From an uncultured Erythrobacter sp. (GTDB taxonomy: Bacteria > Pseudomonadota > Alphaproteobacteria > Sphingomonadales > Sphingomonadaceae), in NCBI GenBank assembly GCA_947501215.1, contig CANMUS010000002.1, positions 310,001 to 374,000 on the forward strand: 64,000 nucleotides of DNA. Direction: 5' to 3'. Position 1 is the stretch's first letter; every line of letters begins with the position of its first letter. Positions 53,539 to 62,848 of this stretch are shown piece after piece. Below the pieces are notes generated by a model that did not search any database, had not been told where the DNA came from, and was given only the letters and a program-made list of their open reading frames with translations. The translations under genes were made by a program, and so were the position numbers.

Positions 53539-54216
53539 TCACACCCAGCGAAACACACCCGCCGGGATACCGCCCAGCGGCAGGTGCACCCACATCAGCA
53601 CACCCCAGGCGAGCAGGGCTGCGAGCCAGCCTTTCCAGCCGAGCGCGCCAAGCTTCGACAAACGCGGGACGAAGCTCGTCTTGGCTTCCCATGCGAGCCA
53701 CGCATCGCCCATCTGGCCGCGCTTCTTCGCGTCCTGAAGCTTGGCGCCGACCAGCGCGAGGACGAGGATCGCCCCTGCGACGATCAGCGTTCGCGTGCTC
53801 CACCACAGCATGATGTGCGACAAGGCCCAGAGCGCGAAGCCCCACATCATCGGATGGCGCGTCACGAGGAACGCTCCCGCCGGTCCCGCCCGCGCTGCCG
53901 CCTCCGCTCCCGGCATCGGCATTGCCGGATTGCGCGGCGTCATCGCGCCGAGGAAGAGCGCCAACGCTGGAAGGGTGAGAATGGTCGCGACGGCCCAGCC
54001 GACTTCGCCCGAGCCGCCCAAATCAGCCGGTGGGGCGTCCTTGAAGGCAAAATACATCCACACCATGCAGGCGATGGCCACGGCATTGTAGACCAGCATG
54101 AAGCCGGTTTCGCGCAACGCCGAGACGAGCGGCGCGCGCAGGGGATGCGATAGTGCGAAGTGTGTGCTGACGAAGGCCACCGATGCGGCGAGAAGCGAAA
54201 CGAGAGCCTGATCCAT
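53539..54216 (-). CDS. NnrU family membrane protein
   Basis: Encodes 225 residues with six or so membrane helices. NnrU features: SHPLRAPLVSALRETGFMLVYN, LVTRHPMMWGFALWALSH and GHxx-type histidines. NnrU was first linked to nitrogen-oxide metabolism, but in sphingomonads it is found without denitrification genes, as here. The ATG at 54216 follows AGGAG at 6 bases. A palindromic operator overlaps its promoter. Confidence 0.88.
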   Translation of the reverse strand: MDQALVSLLAASVAFVSTHFALSHPLRAPLVSALRETGFMLVYNAVAIACMVWMYFAFKDAPPADLGGSGEVGWAVATILTLPALALFLGAMTPRNPAMPMPGAEAAARAGPAGAFLVTRHPMMWGFALWALSHIMLWWSTRTLIVAGAILVLALVGAKLQDAKKRGQMGDAWLAWEAKTSFVPRLSKLGALGWKGWLAALLAWGVLMWVHLPLGGIPAGVFRWV

Positions 54217-54226
54217 CACCCACTCC

Positions 54227-54247
54227 TATGTTTACAGCGTCAACATA
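54227..54247 (-). promoter_or_regulatory. Palindromic operator at the NnrU-gene promoter
   Basis: A 21-bp inverted repeat with outer arms TATGTT/AACATA and half-sites of the form TGTT(G/T)AC. On the minus strand a -35 box TTGCAA (54268-54273) and a -10 box TATCTA (54246-54251) are 16 bp apart, so transcription should begin inside the palindrome, 10-20 bases before the ribosome binding site. The layout suggests a repressor site, for example for a TetR-type protein. Confidence 0.55.
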
Positions 54248-54496
54248 GATAGCAGACCTTAACCTTTTTGCAAGCGCCGCTTTGCGTCAGACGAATGGGG
54301 TCGGGTTCTTTCCTACAGTCCGGGCCACGGTGTACGGATATCGGCTGAGGCGCAAAACAATCGAAGCATGCCCCCCGGGGGCGAGACGGCTTTCAATGAT
54401 CGCCCGGCTTGGGGAAAAGACAAAGAAAACAGGCCTTTGGATCGGCCGCCCCGGGGCGACACTGTGTCGCCTTTGTCGCCAACTTGTCGCCCGGCG

Positions 54497-54988
54497 TCAG
54501 GGGCTTTCGAAATCGATCAGCTGGACCTTGAACAGCAGCGTCGCACCGCCCGGGATCGGGCCCTTGCCCTCGACTCCGTAAGCCAGCGTGGCCGGGATCG
54601 CGACTTCGATCGTGTCGCCCACGCCCATCTTCGGGATGGCGGTTTGCCAGCCCTTGATCAGGCGGCCGAGCGGGAAGGTCGCCGGCTCGCCCCGATCGAA
54701 GCTCGAGTCGAAGGTCTCTCCGTCGATGAAGGTGCCTGCATAATGCACCGTCACCGTGTCCTCGACGGTCGGGCTGCGCTCGCTGCCTGCATAATCGATA
54801 TAGCGCCAGCGCAGGCCACCCGGCTCGTAGCGCCAGCCGTCTTCGGCCTTCAGACCCGCGAGATAGCTCTGCTGCGCGTTCATCCAGGCGATGTCCTGCG
54901 AGCGGTCGGGCGGGCCGTCCTGCGCCGACAAGGTGTGGAAACCGACCGCCAGTGCCGCCGCGCCGAGAGCGAGGAAAGTCGTCCGCAT
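54497..54988 (-). CDS. FKBP-type peptidyl-prolyl isomerase, exported
   Basis: Encodes 163 residues with a signal peptide (1-23, LSAQ end). The FKBP domain is at the C-terminal 100: VTVHYAGTFIDGETFDSSFDRGEPATFPLGRLIKGW and IPATLAYGVEGKGPIPGGATL. It should assist folding of exported proteins. The ATG at 54988 was chosen; a GTG at 55000 would add four residues. It lies 13 bases after the amidohydrolase gene, likely the last of that operon. Confidence 0.92.
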   Translation of the reverse strand: MRTTFLALGAAALAVGFHTLSAQDGPPDRSQDIAWMNAQQSYLAGLKAEDGWRYEPGGLRWRYIDYAGSERSPTVEDTVTVHYAGTFIDGETFDSSFDRGEPATFPLGRLIKGWQTAIPKMGVGDTIEVAIPATLAYGVEGKGPIPGGATLLFKVQLIDFESP

Positions 54989-55001
54989 ATCTTTCGTCAC
55001 C

Positions 55002-56384
55002 TTACCAGTCGTAGGCCTTGGGCAAGTCGCTCTCGTCGAGATCGCGATAGCGATCGCGCAGGCGGCTCTGGTGGTTCTCGAGGGGTTGTTCCACCCCGTC
55101 GATGAAGACGCGGGTCGGCATCGCGCCGACTTCCAAGGGGTCGCCGTCCCATATCACCACGTCGCCCGCGGCACCGGGCGCAAGCACGCCCGCACGACCG
55201 CCAAGCCCGCTGATCCGTGCCGGGACCGAGGTTATGGCGGCGAAGGCCTGCCCCCAGCTGAGCCCGTCGGCACCCGGAATGCGCGACAGGGCCACGAGGT
55301 TACCGGCATACTGGTTGAGATTACGCGGGTTCTCCATCGCGGCCGCATTGATCGCGACGGTGACGCCGGCCTTGACCATGCGGCCGATATTGCTCTGCGT
55401 CGCGGCAAGTTCCTCGAAGCCCTGCGGCAGATCGTCGAGCCCGTCGGCGATCACCGGCACCCCGGCTGCCGCGATGTCGCTTGCGACCAGCCAGCCCTCG
55501 CTCGCGCCGACCAGTACGAGGTCGAGGTTGGCGAATTCGCGCTTCAGGGCCAGCACGCTCCGGATATCGGAAGCGCGTTCGACCATCACATACAGTGGTT
55601 GCTCCCCGCGAACCACAGGCACCAGCGCTGCAGCATCGAAGCGGCTGAGGAGCACGTCGTCTCCGCGCTCGGTCCGGTTGTCGACCAGTCGCGGATCCAG
55701 GGGCACATCGTCACCCACGCCCTGTTCGGCGGGCCGCGCGCGGATACCGGGGATGCGCGCATCGCTGCCGAACTCGTTCGCCTCGCGCAGAGCGTTGCGC
55801 AGCAGGGCATGGGCCGATGCACGGCTGCCACCGGCGAGGCGCGCACCGCTTTCGCCGAGTGACACGGTCTGGAACGCTCGCGCGCGCGTCACCGCCTGCG
55901 GATCGCTGCCGAGGTCGATAATTGCGCCCTGTCCGCCGAAGATCGAACTGCTGGCCGACGTTACCGTGGCTGCGCGCGTGACGCCCGCCGCCCGGTGGAC
56001 GGCGATATGCTGGGATGCCGGATTGACGATCGGCGCCGCATCCAGCGCAGCGCTGAAGGGCGAATCGCCCGCGCGGATATCGTTCGACTCGCTGACCGCG
56101 CCCACATCCCACAGGCCGAGATTGGTGACCGTAGCGACGAGGCCGGGCGTGACCCAGGTACCGGGTGCCGCCTCCATCAGCGGCATCGCCGTCTGCGGCA
56201 TGCCAGCAGCAGGCCCGGCGTAGACCACGCGACCGTTCTCCACGACCACGGCGCCGTTCTCGATCGGGTCGGAGCCGTCCCCGGTGGCGACGGTCACGCC
56301 GGTCATGGCGATGTTCTGTGCGGCAGCGGGAAGGGCGGAGGCGCAGGCTAGCAGGCCGGCGGCAAAGGCGAGAGCGCGCTTCAT
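55002..56384 (-). CDS. Exported amidohydrolase family protein 1
   Basis: Encodes 460 residues with a signal peptide (1-22). The amidohydrolase frame is recognisable at the N-terminus (NGRVVYAGPA, then APGTWVTPG) and C-terminus (LSWGQAFAAITSVPARISGL, LAPGAAGDVVIWDGDPLE), but the HxH metal motif usually found after TPGLV is missing (VATVTNLG), as are several ligands. It may be a non-catalytic partner of the overlapping gene 56381-57754. The two share a 4-base overlap. Confidence 0.85.
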   Translation of the reverse strand: MKRALAFAAGLLACASALPAAAQNIAMTGVTVATGDGSDPIENGAVVVENGRVVYAGPAAGMPQTAMPLMEAAPGTWVTPGLVATVTNLGLWDVGAVSESNDIRAGDSPFSAALDAAPIVNPASQHIAVHRAAGVTRAATVTSASSSIFGGQGAIIDLGSDPQAVTRARAFQTVSLGESGARLAGGSRASAHALLRNALREANEFGSDARIPGIRARPAEQGVGDDVPLDPRLVDNRTERGDDVLLSRFDAAALVPVVRGEQPLYVMVERASDIRSVLALKREFANLDLVLVGASEGWLVASDIAAAGVPVIADGLDDLPQGFEELAATQSNIGRMVKAGVTVAINAAAMENPRNLNQYAGNLVALSRIPGADGLSWGQAFAAITSVPARISGLGGRAGVLAPGAAGDVVIWDGDPLEVGAMPTRVFIDGVEQPLENHQSRLRDRYRDLDESDLPKAYDW

Positions 56385-57754
56385 TTCACATCTCCTTCGC
56401 CCGGCTGGCCAAGCTCGAAATCGCTCACCGGCCGACGCTTGCGGTCCAGCGCGTCATACATCAGCGCGCCGTCGATCCAGACTTTCTCGGGGCGCGAATA
56501 GACGCTCAGCGGATCGCCGTTCCACAGCACGACATCGGCCATCTTGCCGGGTTCGAGGCTGCCGGTCATGTCGTCGATCCCCATCGCCTTGGCGGCGTTG
56601 AGCGTGATCCAGCCGATCACGGTCTCATCGGCAATATCGATCCCGAGGCGGCGGCCAGCGGCCTGCGCCTTCGCGGCCTCCTGGTTGAGGCGTTGGATAT
56701 CCTGCGCGCTGTCCGAATGGATCACTACGCAGGCCCCTTCGCGCTGGAGGAAGGCGGCATTCTCGAGGATGCCGTCGTAAGCTTCCATCTTGAAGCCGTA
56801 CCAGTCGGCCCAGATCGCGCTGCACACGTCGTTTTCGCGCAGTAGGTCGCCGATCTTGTAGGCTTCGACAGCGTGGTGGAAGGCGCTGACCTTGTAGCCC
56901 ATCTCCTTGGCCATATCCATGACCAGCGCCATCTCGTCGGCGCGGTAGCAATGGTTATGGACCAGGATTTCGCCGTCGAGCACGCCCTTCAGCGTTTCCT
57001 TGGCAAGGTCGCGCTTCTTGCCGTCATAGGCGCGCGCATCGAGCCAGGTCTGCCGGTTGACCGCGAAATTGCCCATGCGGGTGGACGGCATGCGACCGCG
57101 GTTGCCGTAAACGCGCTTGGGGTTCTCGCCGCAGGCCATTTTGAAGCCGTAGGGCGCGCCGGGGAACTTCATCCCCTGCACCGTGCGGGCAGGCACATTC
57201 TTGAGCGTTACCGAGCGGCCGCCCATGAGATTGGCCGAGCCGGGCAGGATCTGCAGCGCGGTAACCCCGCCATTGGCGAGCGCGCGGGTAAAGCCCGGAT
57301 CCTGCGGCCAGACCGAATGCTCGGCCCAGACTTCGGGGGTCGTCGGGCTGGTCGCTTCGTTGCCGTCCGAATGCGCATCGACGCTCGGCGTGGGATAGTC
57401 GCCAAGGTGCGAATGGATGTCGATGATGCCGGGTGTCACGAACTTGCCGCTGCCGTCGAGAACATCGTAGCCCGACGTATCGAGTGAAGCATCGCCCACG
57501 CCGACCACCTCGCCATCGCGAAACAGCACGGTGCCATTGTCGATGCGGTTGCCCGCGCCGTCATAGACGGTCGCGCCGACCAGCGCGGTGGGCCGCCCGG
57601 GATAGCGTTCATAGGTGGAGGAGAAGGGCGCATTGCCGTCTTCACCGACAGGTGCGGTCCAGTCCTTGTCGGAAGCATCGTCGGCGCTTCCCGTGGTCGA
57701 ACATCCGGCCATCGCGAGGGCGGCGGCGCAGGCGAATAAAGCGTAACGTTTCAT
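56381..57754 (-). CDS. Exported amidohydrolase family protein 2, lipoprotein
   Basis: Encodes 457 residues. Signal with lipobox LAMAGC (about residue 17). Metal motif TPGIIDIHSHLGDYP (HSH) is present, with later HNHCYRADEMAL, FHHAVEAYK and VIHSDSAQD, so it should be an active imidazolonepropionase-like amidohydrolase or metal-dependent peptidase acting in the periplasm. The start at 57754 was chosen because it begins the signal. A peptide transporter gene lies 82 bases upstream. Confidence 0.9.
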   Translation of the reverse strand: MKRYALFACAAALAMAGCSTTGSADDASDKDWTAPVGEDGNAPFSSTYERYPGRPTALVGATVYDGAGNRIDNGTVLFRDGEVVGVGDASLDTSGYDVLDGSGKFVTPGIIDIHSHLGDYPTPSVDAHSDGNEATSPTTPEVWAEHSVWPQDPGFTRALANGGVTALQILPGSANLMGGRSVTLKNVPARTVQGMKFPGAPYGFKMACGENPKRVYGNRGRMPSTRMGNFAVNRQTWLDARAYDGKKRDLAKETLKGVLDGEILVHNHCYRADEMALVMDMAKEMGYKVSAFHHAVEAYKIGDLLRENDVCSAIWADWYGFKMEAYDGILENAAFLQREGACVVIHSDSAQDIQRLNQEAAKAQAAGRRLGIDIADETVIGWITLNAAKAMGIDDMTGSLEPGKMADVVLWNGDPLSVYSRPEKVWIDGALMYDALDRKRRPVSDFELGQPGEGDVK

Positions 57755-57836
57755 GGGTCCCCCAAAGCAGTCGGGCCGGAGCATCGCTGCCCCGGCCCGC
57801 GCGGTCAATTGCCTTTCGTCGAGACGTATCCGCCGA

Positions 57837-59708
57837 TCAGCGGTTCTCTTCGTGCTTGCCGGGCATCTGCGGATTGGTCGCGGGGTGCATGCCGGCTTCC
57901 TGCGCCTCGAGACCGGCACCGGCCTGGCCTTCGAGATCGTCGCCGACATTGTCGTCGCGCAGCGTGTCGAGATGCAGCAGCTTCTTGACCAGCGGGCTGA
58001 GCACCATGACGCCGACGCCGATGCCGACGGCCCACCAGCCGACGGTGCCGTAAACGTCGAGGACCAACTGCTTGCCGGCTTCCTCACCCACACCCTCGGC
58101 GCCGGTGGCCGCGGCGATCAGGCCGGCGGCGAAGTTGCCGGTGGCCGAGGCGAAGAACCACGTACCCATCACCAGCGAAGCGATATGCGCCGGGCTGAGG
58201 CGGTTCATGGCCGAAAGGCCAACCGGGCTGAGGCACAGTTCACCGGTGGTGTGCAGCAGGTAGATCAGGAAGATGAAGATCACCGGCGTCGGGACGTTCA
58301 CGCCCACGCTTTCCGCGCCCCAGACGAGGACGAGGAAGCCGAGACCGACCTGCACGACGGCAAGGCCGAACTTCATCGGCGTGCTCGGCTCCATGCCCTT
58401 GCGCGCCAAGCCCTGCCACAGCATCGCGAAGATCGGCGCGAGCAGGACGATGTAGATCGCATTGACCGACTGGAAGATCGACGCGCTGACGCCTGCCGTA
58501 TCGACGTGACGATCGGTGAACAGGTTGAGGCTGGAACCGGCCTGTTCGAACAGGGCCCAGAAGACCACCGAGACGATGATCAGGAACATGGCCGCGAAGA
58601 TGCGGTCGCGCTCGTGGAAGGTCTTCACCATCGATTGCTGGATCAGGACCGCGATCAGGACCAGCAGCGAAGCGCCAGCCGTGTACTGGGCCGGTTCGCT
58701 CCCCTGCGAGGCCGCGATCAGGGAGACGATCAGGCCGACCGCGCTTGAAATGTAGATGAAGAACGGCACTGTCGGTGCCGCTTTCCACGACCCGTAGGCC
58801 ATCTGGAAGGTCACGATCGAGAGGACATAGGCGACCAGCGCCCCGCCGAACCCGCCGAGCAGCACGCCGACGAGTTCCTGATACTGGATGGCCAGCCAGC
58901 AGAGCGCAACCATGCCGAGGCCCGCGCCGTAGATCAGGTATTCCTTGCCGCCTGCAATGCGTTCCGGATGCTGCGGTTCGCCCTTGCCGCGCAGCAGCGG
59001 CTTGCCGATCACGAAGAAGACGAGGCCGATGAGCATGCCGAAACCGGCGAGGCCGAAGCCGTACTCCCAACCCACCGTCTGGCCGAGGTAGCCGCAGATG
59101 ATCGAGGCAGTCGCCGCGCCGACGTTAATGCCCATGTAGAAGATGGTGTAGGCAGGATCGCGGCGGATGTCAGTGCGCGAATAAAGCTGGCCGACGAGGA
59201 CCGAGATGTTCGCCTTGAGGAAGCCCGAACCCACGATGATCAGCGCCAGCGCAAGCCAGAACACATTGAGCATCGGGTTATCCTGGCCGAGCGACCCGTC
59301 GCCTTCGAAGGCCATGAAGAAGTGGCCGAAGGTCAGCAGGACCGCGCCGAACAACACCGCCTTGCGCTGCCCGACATAGCGGTCCGCGAGATAGCCGCCG
59401 ACGACCGGGGCGATGTACACCAGCGCGGTATAGGCGCCGTAAATGACCGAGGCTTCGGCATCGGAGAACAGCCAGTGCTGAACGAGGTAGAAGATCAGCA
59501 GGGCGCGCATGCCGTAATAGGAGAAGCGCTCCCACATTTCGGCCATGAACAGCAGGAAGAGGCCCTTGGGATGACCGATCACCTCTTCCTGCGGGCGGGT
59601 GACAAGCACCATCCCGCCGATGAGGAACGATACCAGCGCCACGACCGCGATGCGGAAGGCCCACATCTCGTACGCGGAACCGAATGTGAAGAAGGCGCCT
59701 TCGACCAT
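57837..59708 (-). CDS. POT-family proton-dependent peptide transporter
   Basis: Encodes 623 residues with about 14 membrane helices. The POT/PTR signatures are present: FMAEMWERFSYYGMRALLIFYL (ExxERFxYYG) and FYMGINVGAATASIICGYLGQ. It takes up di- and tripeptides with protons. The C-terminal tail is acidic. Its position ahead of two exported amidohydrolases suggests a peptide-use operon. Confidence 0.94.
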   Translation of the reverse strand: MVEGAFFTFGSAYEMWAFRIAVVALVSFLIGGMVLVTRPQEEVIGHPKGLFLLFMAEMWERFSYYGMRALLIFYLVQHWLFSDAEASVIYGAYTALVYIAPVVGGYLADRYVGQRKAVLFGAVLLTFGHFFMAFEGDGSLGQDNPMLNVFWLALALIIVGSGFLKANISVLVGQLYSRTDIRRDPAYTIFYMGINVGAATASIICGYLGQTVGWEYGFGLAGFGMLIGLVFFVIGKPLLRGKGEPQHPERIAGGKEYLIYGAGLGMVALCWLAIQYQELVGVLLGGFGGALVAYVLSIVTFQMAYGSWKAAPTVPFFIYISSAVGLIVSLIAASQGSEPAQYTAGASLLVLIAVLIQQSMVKTFHERDRIFAAMFLIIVSVVFWALFEQAGSSLNLFTDRHVDTAGVSASIFQSVNAIYIVLLAPIFAMLWQGLARKGMEPSTPMKFGLAVVQVGLGFLVLVWGAESVGVNVPTPVIFIFLIYLLHTTGELCLSPVGLSAMNRLSPAHIASLVMGTWFFASATGNFAAGLIAAATGAEGVGEEAGKQLVLDVYGTVGWWAVGIGVGVMVLSPLVKKLLHLDTLRDDNVGDDLEGQAGAGLEAQEAGMHPATNPQMPGKHEENR

Positions 59709-59925
59709 GGTGTGCGATTATCCCTATTCATGCGGCAGACGCTCGAACGCGCGCCGCCTCCCCGAAGAAAGCGCGCACCCTAGCGGCTTGGGCGCGCATG
59801 TGAAGCCTTAGTTACAGTCGTGACCGCATTGCGCGCGGCTGAATGGCACACGTCGGGCAGTGGGCGGGAACCTTGTGCGCCGCGCTGTATTATGGCACTG
59901 TAGCAGTCTGTCTCGGGGAATCGCG

Positions 59926-60267
59926 ATGCCAAACCAGAACAAGCCGGTCTATCTGAAGCTGCGCGACATGATTGCCGCGGCCATTATCGACGGGCGCTAT
60001 GCCGAAGGCGAGATGCTTCCTTCGGTCCGGGCGCTGGCATCGGAGCAGGGCGCCAACCCGCTGACCGTGGCCAAGGCCTACCAGCAATTCCAGAACGACG
60101 GGCTGGTCGAGGTGCAGCGCGGGGTCGGCATGTATGTCGTGCGCGGCGCGGCGGATCGTCTAAGGCAGACCGAGCGACGCGCTTTTCTCGACGAGGAGTG
60201 GCCGGAAATCCGCGCCCGGATGAAACGCCTCGGCGTCGAACCGGCCAAGCTGCTTCAGGACGCCTGA
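59926..60267 (+). CDS. GntR-family (YtrA-type) regulator
   Basis: Encodes 113 residues from the ATG at 59926, which follows GGGGAA. A GntR winged helix (PVYLKLRDMIAAAIIDGRY, MLPSVRALASEQGANPLTVAKAY) with a short helical tail is the YtrA subfamily form, usually a repressor of an ABC transporter operon. Its target is not shown here; the divergently transcribed POT transporter, 217 bases away, is a candidate. Confidence 0.9.
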   Translation: MPNQNKPVYLKLRDMIAAAIIDGRYAEGEMLPSVRALASEQGANPLTVAKAYQQFQNDGLVEVQRGVGMYVVRGAADRLRQTERRAFLDEEWPEIRARMKRLGVEPAKLLQDA

Positions 60268-60423
60268 CTGGGCCGATAATCCACGGAAAATCCTAACTTG
60301 CGGGCAGGCGGGGCTTCTGCCACTATCGGCTCGTCTAGACGCGCAAGGGATCGCGCGTCGGGCGGGTCGCGAAAATCACACATCGTGCTGGCTGCCGAAA
60401 GGGGGCCGGTCGGGAGAACGCAG

Positions 60424-60705
60424 ATGATCCGTTCCGAACTTCTGGCTGCCCTGGCGCAGGACAATCCCGACTTGCGTAGCGAGGAGGTCGAGCAGGTGCT
60501 CGACATTTTCTTCGAGGAAATCGCCCAGCGCCTGGCAGAGGGTGGCCGCGTCGAACTGCGCGGTTTCGGCGCTTTCTCCACGCGCGAACGCGAAGCCCGC
60601 AAGGGCCGCAATCCGCGGACCGGCGAATCGGTCGATGTGCCCGCGAAACGCGTGCCCTACTTCAAGCCGGGCAAAGACATGCGCCGCCGCCTCAACGAGG
60701 ACTGA
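60424..60705 (+). CDS. ihfB: Integration host factor beta subunit
   Basis: Encodes 93 residues of the HU/IHF fold. The start MIRSELLAALAQDNPDL is IHF-beta-like, and the arm contains the DNA-intercalating Pro in GRNPRTGE; the C-terminal YFKPGKDMRRRL is typical. The ATG follows GGGAG. IHF-alpha is not in the window. A host factor gene beside an integrase-targeted tRNA is probably chance. Confidence 0.94.
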   Translation: MIRSELLAALAQDNPDLRSEEVEQVLDIFFEEIAQRLAEGGRVELRGFGAFSTREREARKGRNPRTGESVDVPAKRVPYFKPGKDMRRRLNED

Positions 60706-60774
60706 CCTCGAGCGGCCCTCCCCTGTCATCGGCGATTGCGTCGCTCTTCTTAAAACCTTAACCCTCCCGCCGCG

Positions 60775-60859
60775 GCGGGTGTGGCGGAATGGTAGACGCC
60801 GGGGACTTAAAATCCCCTGAGCTTTGCTCGTGTGGGTTCGAGTCCCACCACCCGCACCA
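60775..60859 (+). tRNA. tRNA-Leu (anticodon TAA)
   Basis: An 85-base type II tRNA with long variable arm and encoded CCA. Acceptor GCGGGTG pairs with CACCCGC (60849-60855); the anticodon loop CTTAAAA carries TAA. It reads TTA codons, which are rare in such GC-rich genomes. It marks the attachment site of a second integrated element. Confidence 0.96.
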
Positions 60860-60870
60860 CAATGATAACA

Positions 60871-62085
60871 CTAATGATTTTGCAATCTTCCGGCTCGTGG
60901 GCGGTGGGCCTGACATTTGTCCCTGTGTAATCCTGGTGTAACCAGGTCAGAAAGACTGTCCTCGAGCACGTTGACTGAATCACTTACGTGTTCGTCGGCA
61001 AGCTGCGTGTAACGCAAGACCATTGCGAGCGTCTTATGCCCGCTGATCTTCTGGATCGTGGGGAGGTCTACACCTGCTTTCACAAGGTCGGTAATAGCGG
61101 TGTGTCGTAGGGTGTGCGGCGTGACCGATTGCGGATCGAGTCCGGCTCGTTCGACCGTTCTCGCAAATTGCTTGGCCATGGTGCTGCGGTGTGGGTGCTT
61201 CGCGTCTTTGCGAATAGTCGGGAACAGCCAGTCAACCGGTTCCCCTCGCGCAAGCCATTCATGTTGCAAACGTCGAGCAAGCGTTTGCGGCATGGGTTGT
61301 TCGCGCATTCCTGCTTTGGCCTGCGGAACATGTATCCGGCGTAAGTCAAATTCGATCTGTTCCCACCTAATTCGCAAGATCTCGCTGTGCCGCATACCAG
61401 TGCCCATCGCTATCGCGACAAATAGCCACGTGTGTGGGTCCTGATCACGAATGGCGGCTTCAAGAAGCCTATGTCTCTCTGACGAGGATAAAGTCTCAAC
61501 CCGCTTCGGGACCTCTGCAAACTTATCGACCTTCGGCTTCACTCGCAGCCAGCCCCACTCGACTGCTCGATTGAGGAGGTGAGAAAGTGTAGATAGCTCA
61601 CGATTGACTGTCGCTTTGGATATGCCGTTTAGCAGGCGCTTCTGAATGAAAGCACTGATGTCAGCATCAGTGATCTTGTCGAGACGTCCACTCTTGAAGT
61701 GGGGAATGAGTTGACGTCTTATGTGACTGGATTTGCGGGAGAAGTTCTTCCCGTGTTTCGGATGACCGTGGATAAGGGTCAAATATTCCTCGGCGAATTC
61801 CCTGAAGGTCCTGTGCCGCTTCCGCCCTTTCGGCAGGTCTAGCCTGCCAGCGCGTGCATCCGTCCGATATTTTTCAATGGCCCTTTCAGCTTGCTCGCGG
61901 GTTGTGCCATCGCTCTCCCGACCGATGACCCGATGGATACGCTCGCCATCGACCATGATGTTTACACTGTAGCGAAGATCGCCATTGCCTTGACGAGATG
62001 CAGTTATGCCATGCTCAGTTATCGCTTCGCCAGCCCGCAATTTGCGCACTGCCGGGCGTGAGAGGCGCTCGAAACGTAGGGACAT
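60871..62085 (-). CDS. Tyrosine integrase of the tRNA-Leu element
   Basis: Encodes 404 residues. Core-binding domain (about 95-185) and catalytic domain with R in GTGMRHSEILRI, HxxR box HTLRHTAITDL, H in ISGHKTLAMVLRYTQ and the nucleophile Tyr in RYTQ. All catalytic residues are present. The gene reads towards the tRNA and ends 11 bases from it, the usual place for such enzymes. It is distinct in sequence from the integrase at 36155-37315. Confidence 0.95.
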   Translation of the reverse strand: MSLRFERLSRPAVRKLRAGEAITEHGITASRQGNGDLRYSVNIMVDGERIHRVIGRESDGTTREQAERAIEKYRTDARAGRLDLPKGRKRHRTFREFAEEYLTLIHGHPKHGKNFSRKSSHIRRQLIPHFKSGRLDKITDADISAFIQKRLLNGISKATVNRELSTLSHLLNRAVEWGWLRVKPKVDKFAEVPKRVETLSSSERHRLLEAAIRDQDPHTWLFVAIAMGTGMRHSEILRIRWEQIEFDLRRIHVPQAKAGMREQPMPQTLARRLQHEWLARGEPVDWLFPTIRKDAKHPHRSTMAKQFARTVERAGLDPQSVTPHTLRHTAITDLVKAGVDLPTIQKISGHKTLAMVLRYTQLADEHVSDSVNVLEDSLSDLVTPGLHRDKCQAHRPRAGRLQNH

Positions 62086-62088
62086 AGA

Positions 62089-62793
62089 TCAACCGTCTTC
62101 AGTCTCGCTGCTACCCGAGATGGTTGCGGCAATCGCTCTTCCACGCTCTCTGGCCGCACGAGAATGAGCCTCCGCTCTTCCTAGTTCGGCTTTCGCGACA
62201 GCAAGATCGGACTCTATGTCTGCCAGCTCAGACCACAAGATGTCAGCGAGAGCGCCATCCATCTGGGCTTCAGCGTCGGCGTCCTCAAACCGTGCCAGAG
62301 GGGTCTTTTCATACGGCCGGTCAGATATATCGATCTCGCTGGGGTCGTCACGCCTGCTAGGCCGGACAGCTCCAAGCTTCTTCAGCTCGGCGAGGATATT
62401 TGCGCGCTCTTTTCTGACCCTCGCCAATTCGATCTGAGCCGAGACGATCTCATCATAATTCTTTGCTTTCGGCGCTGACCGTTCAAAAGCCTCAAGCACA
62501 AGGTCGCGTGCCGCCCAAAACGTTTCGAGATCGTCGGTCCAAGACTTGCCTGTTGCTCGCTCAGCATGGGCCATCTGCGCATTGGCTTCAGCAAAAAGCT
62601 CCCTGTTGCGCCTTGTCCCATATACAATGTCGTCATCTAAGCTTCGGGCAAGTCGCTCGCCGATCTCACCGTTCATCGAGTTGCCTGACTCTTGCGCCGC
62701 GACCTGCAGTCGCTGGCGGAGGGTCTCTCTGAACCTGAGCTGCAACCCGACCATATCTTTGGGGGCGCGCTTCATTGTCCGTTTCTCTGTCAT
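62089..62793 (-). CDS. Ribbon-helix-helix (Arc-like) regulatory protein
   Basis: Encodes 234 residues. The first 60 fit an Arc-type ribbon-helix-helix (VGLQLRFRETLRQRLQVAAQ, ESGNSMNGEIGERLARSL). The rest is helical, charged and probably coiled coil. The ATG at 62793 follows AGGAG at 6 bases; an upstream frame (to 62847) lacks a good site. It is coupled to the integrase and faces two palindromic operators. Confidence 0.8.
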   Translation of the reverse strand: MTEKRTMKRAPKDMVGLQLRFRETLRQRLQVAAQESGNSMNGEIGERLARSLDDDIVYGTRRNRELFAEANAQMAHAERATGKSWTDDLETFWAARDLVLEAFERSAPKAKNYDEIVSAQIELARVRKERANILAELKKLGAVRPSRRDDPSEIDISDRPYEKTPLARFEDADAEAQMDGALADILWSELADIESDLAVAKAELGRAEAHSRAARERGRAIAATISGSSETEDG

Positions 62794-62848
62794 TCTAGCT
62801 CCTTTGTTCTGCCCTGCGATACGACAGGCCAGCGACCCGGTCAACAAA

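Noticed and set aside
54280-54496. Short repeats of TGTCGCC and a GCCCCCCGGGGGC palindrome upstream of the FKBP gene end
   Set aside because: The copies are few and irregular, and the palindrome has no T run; insufficient to call a regulatory element.
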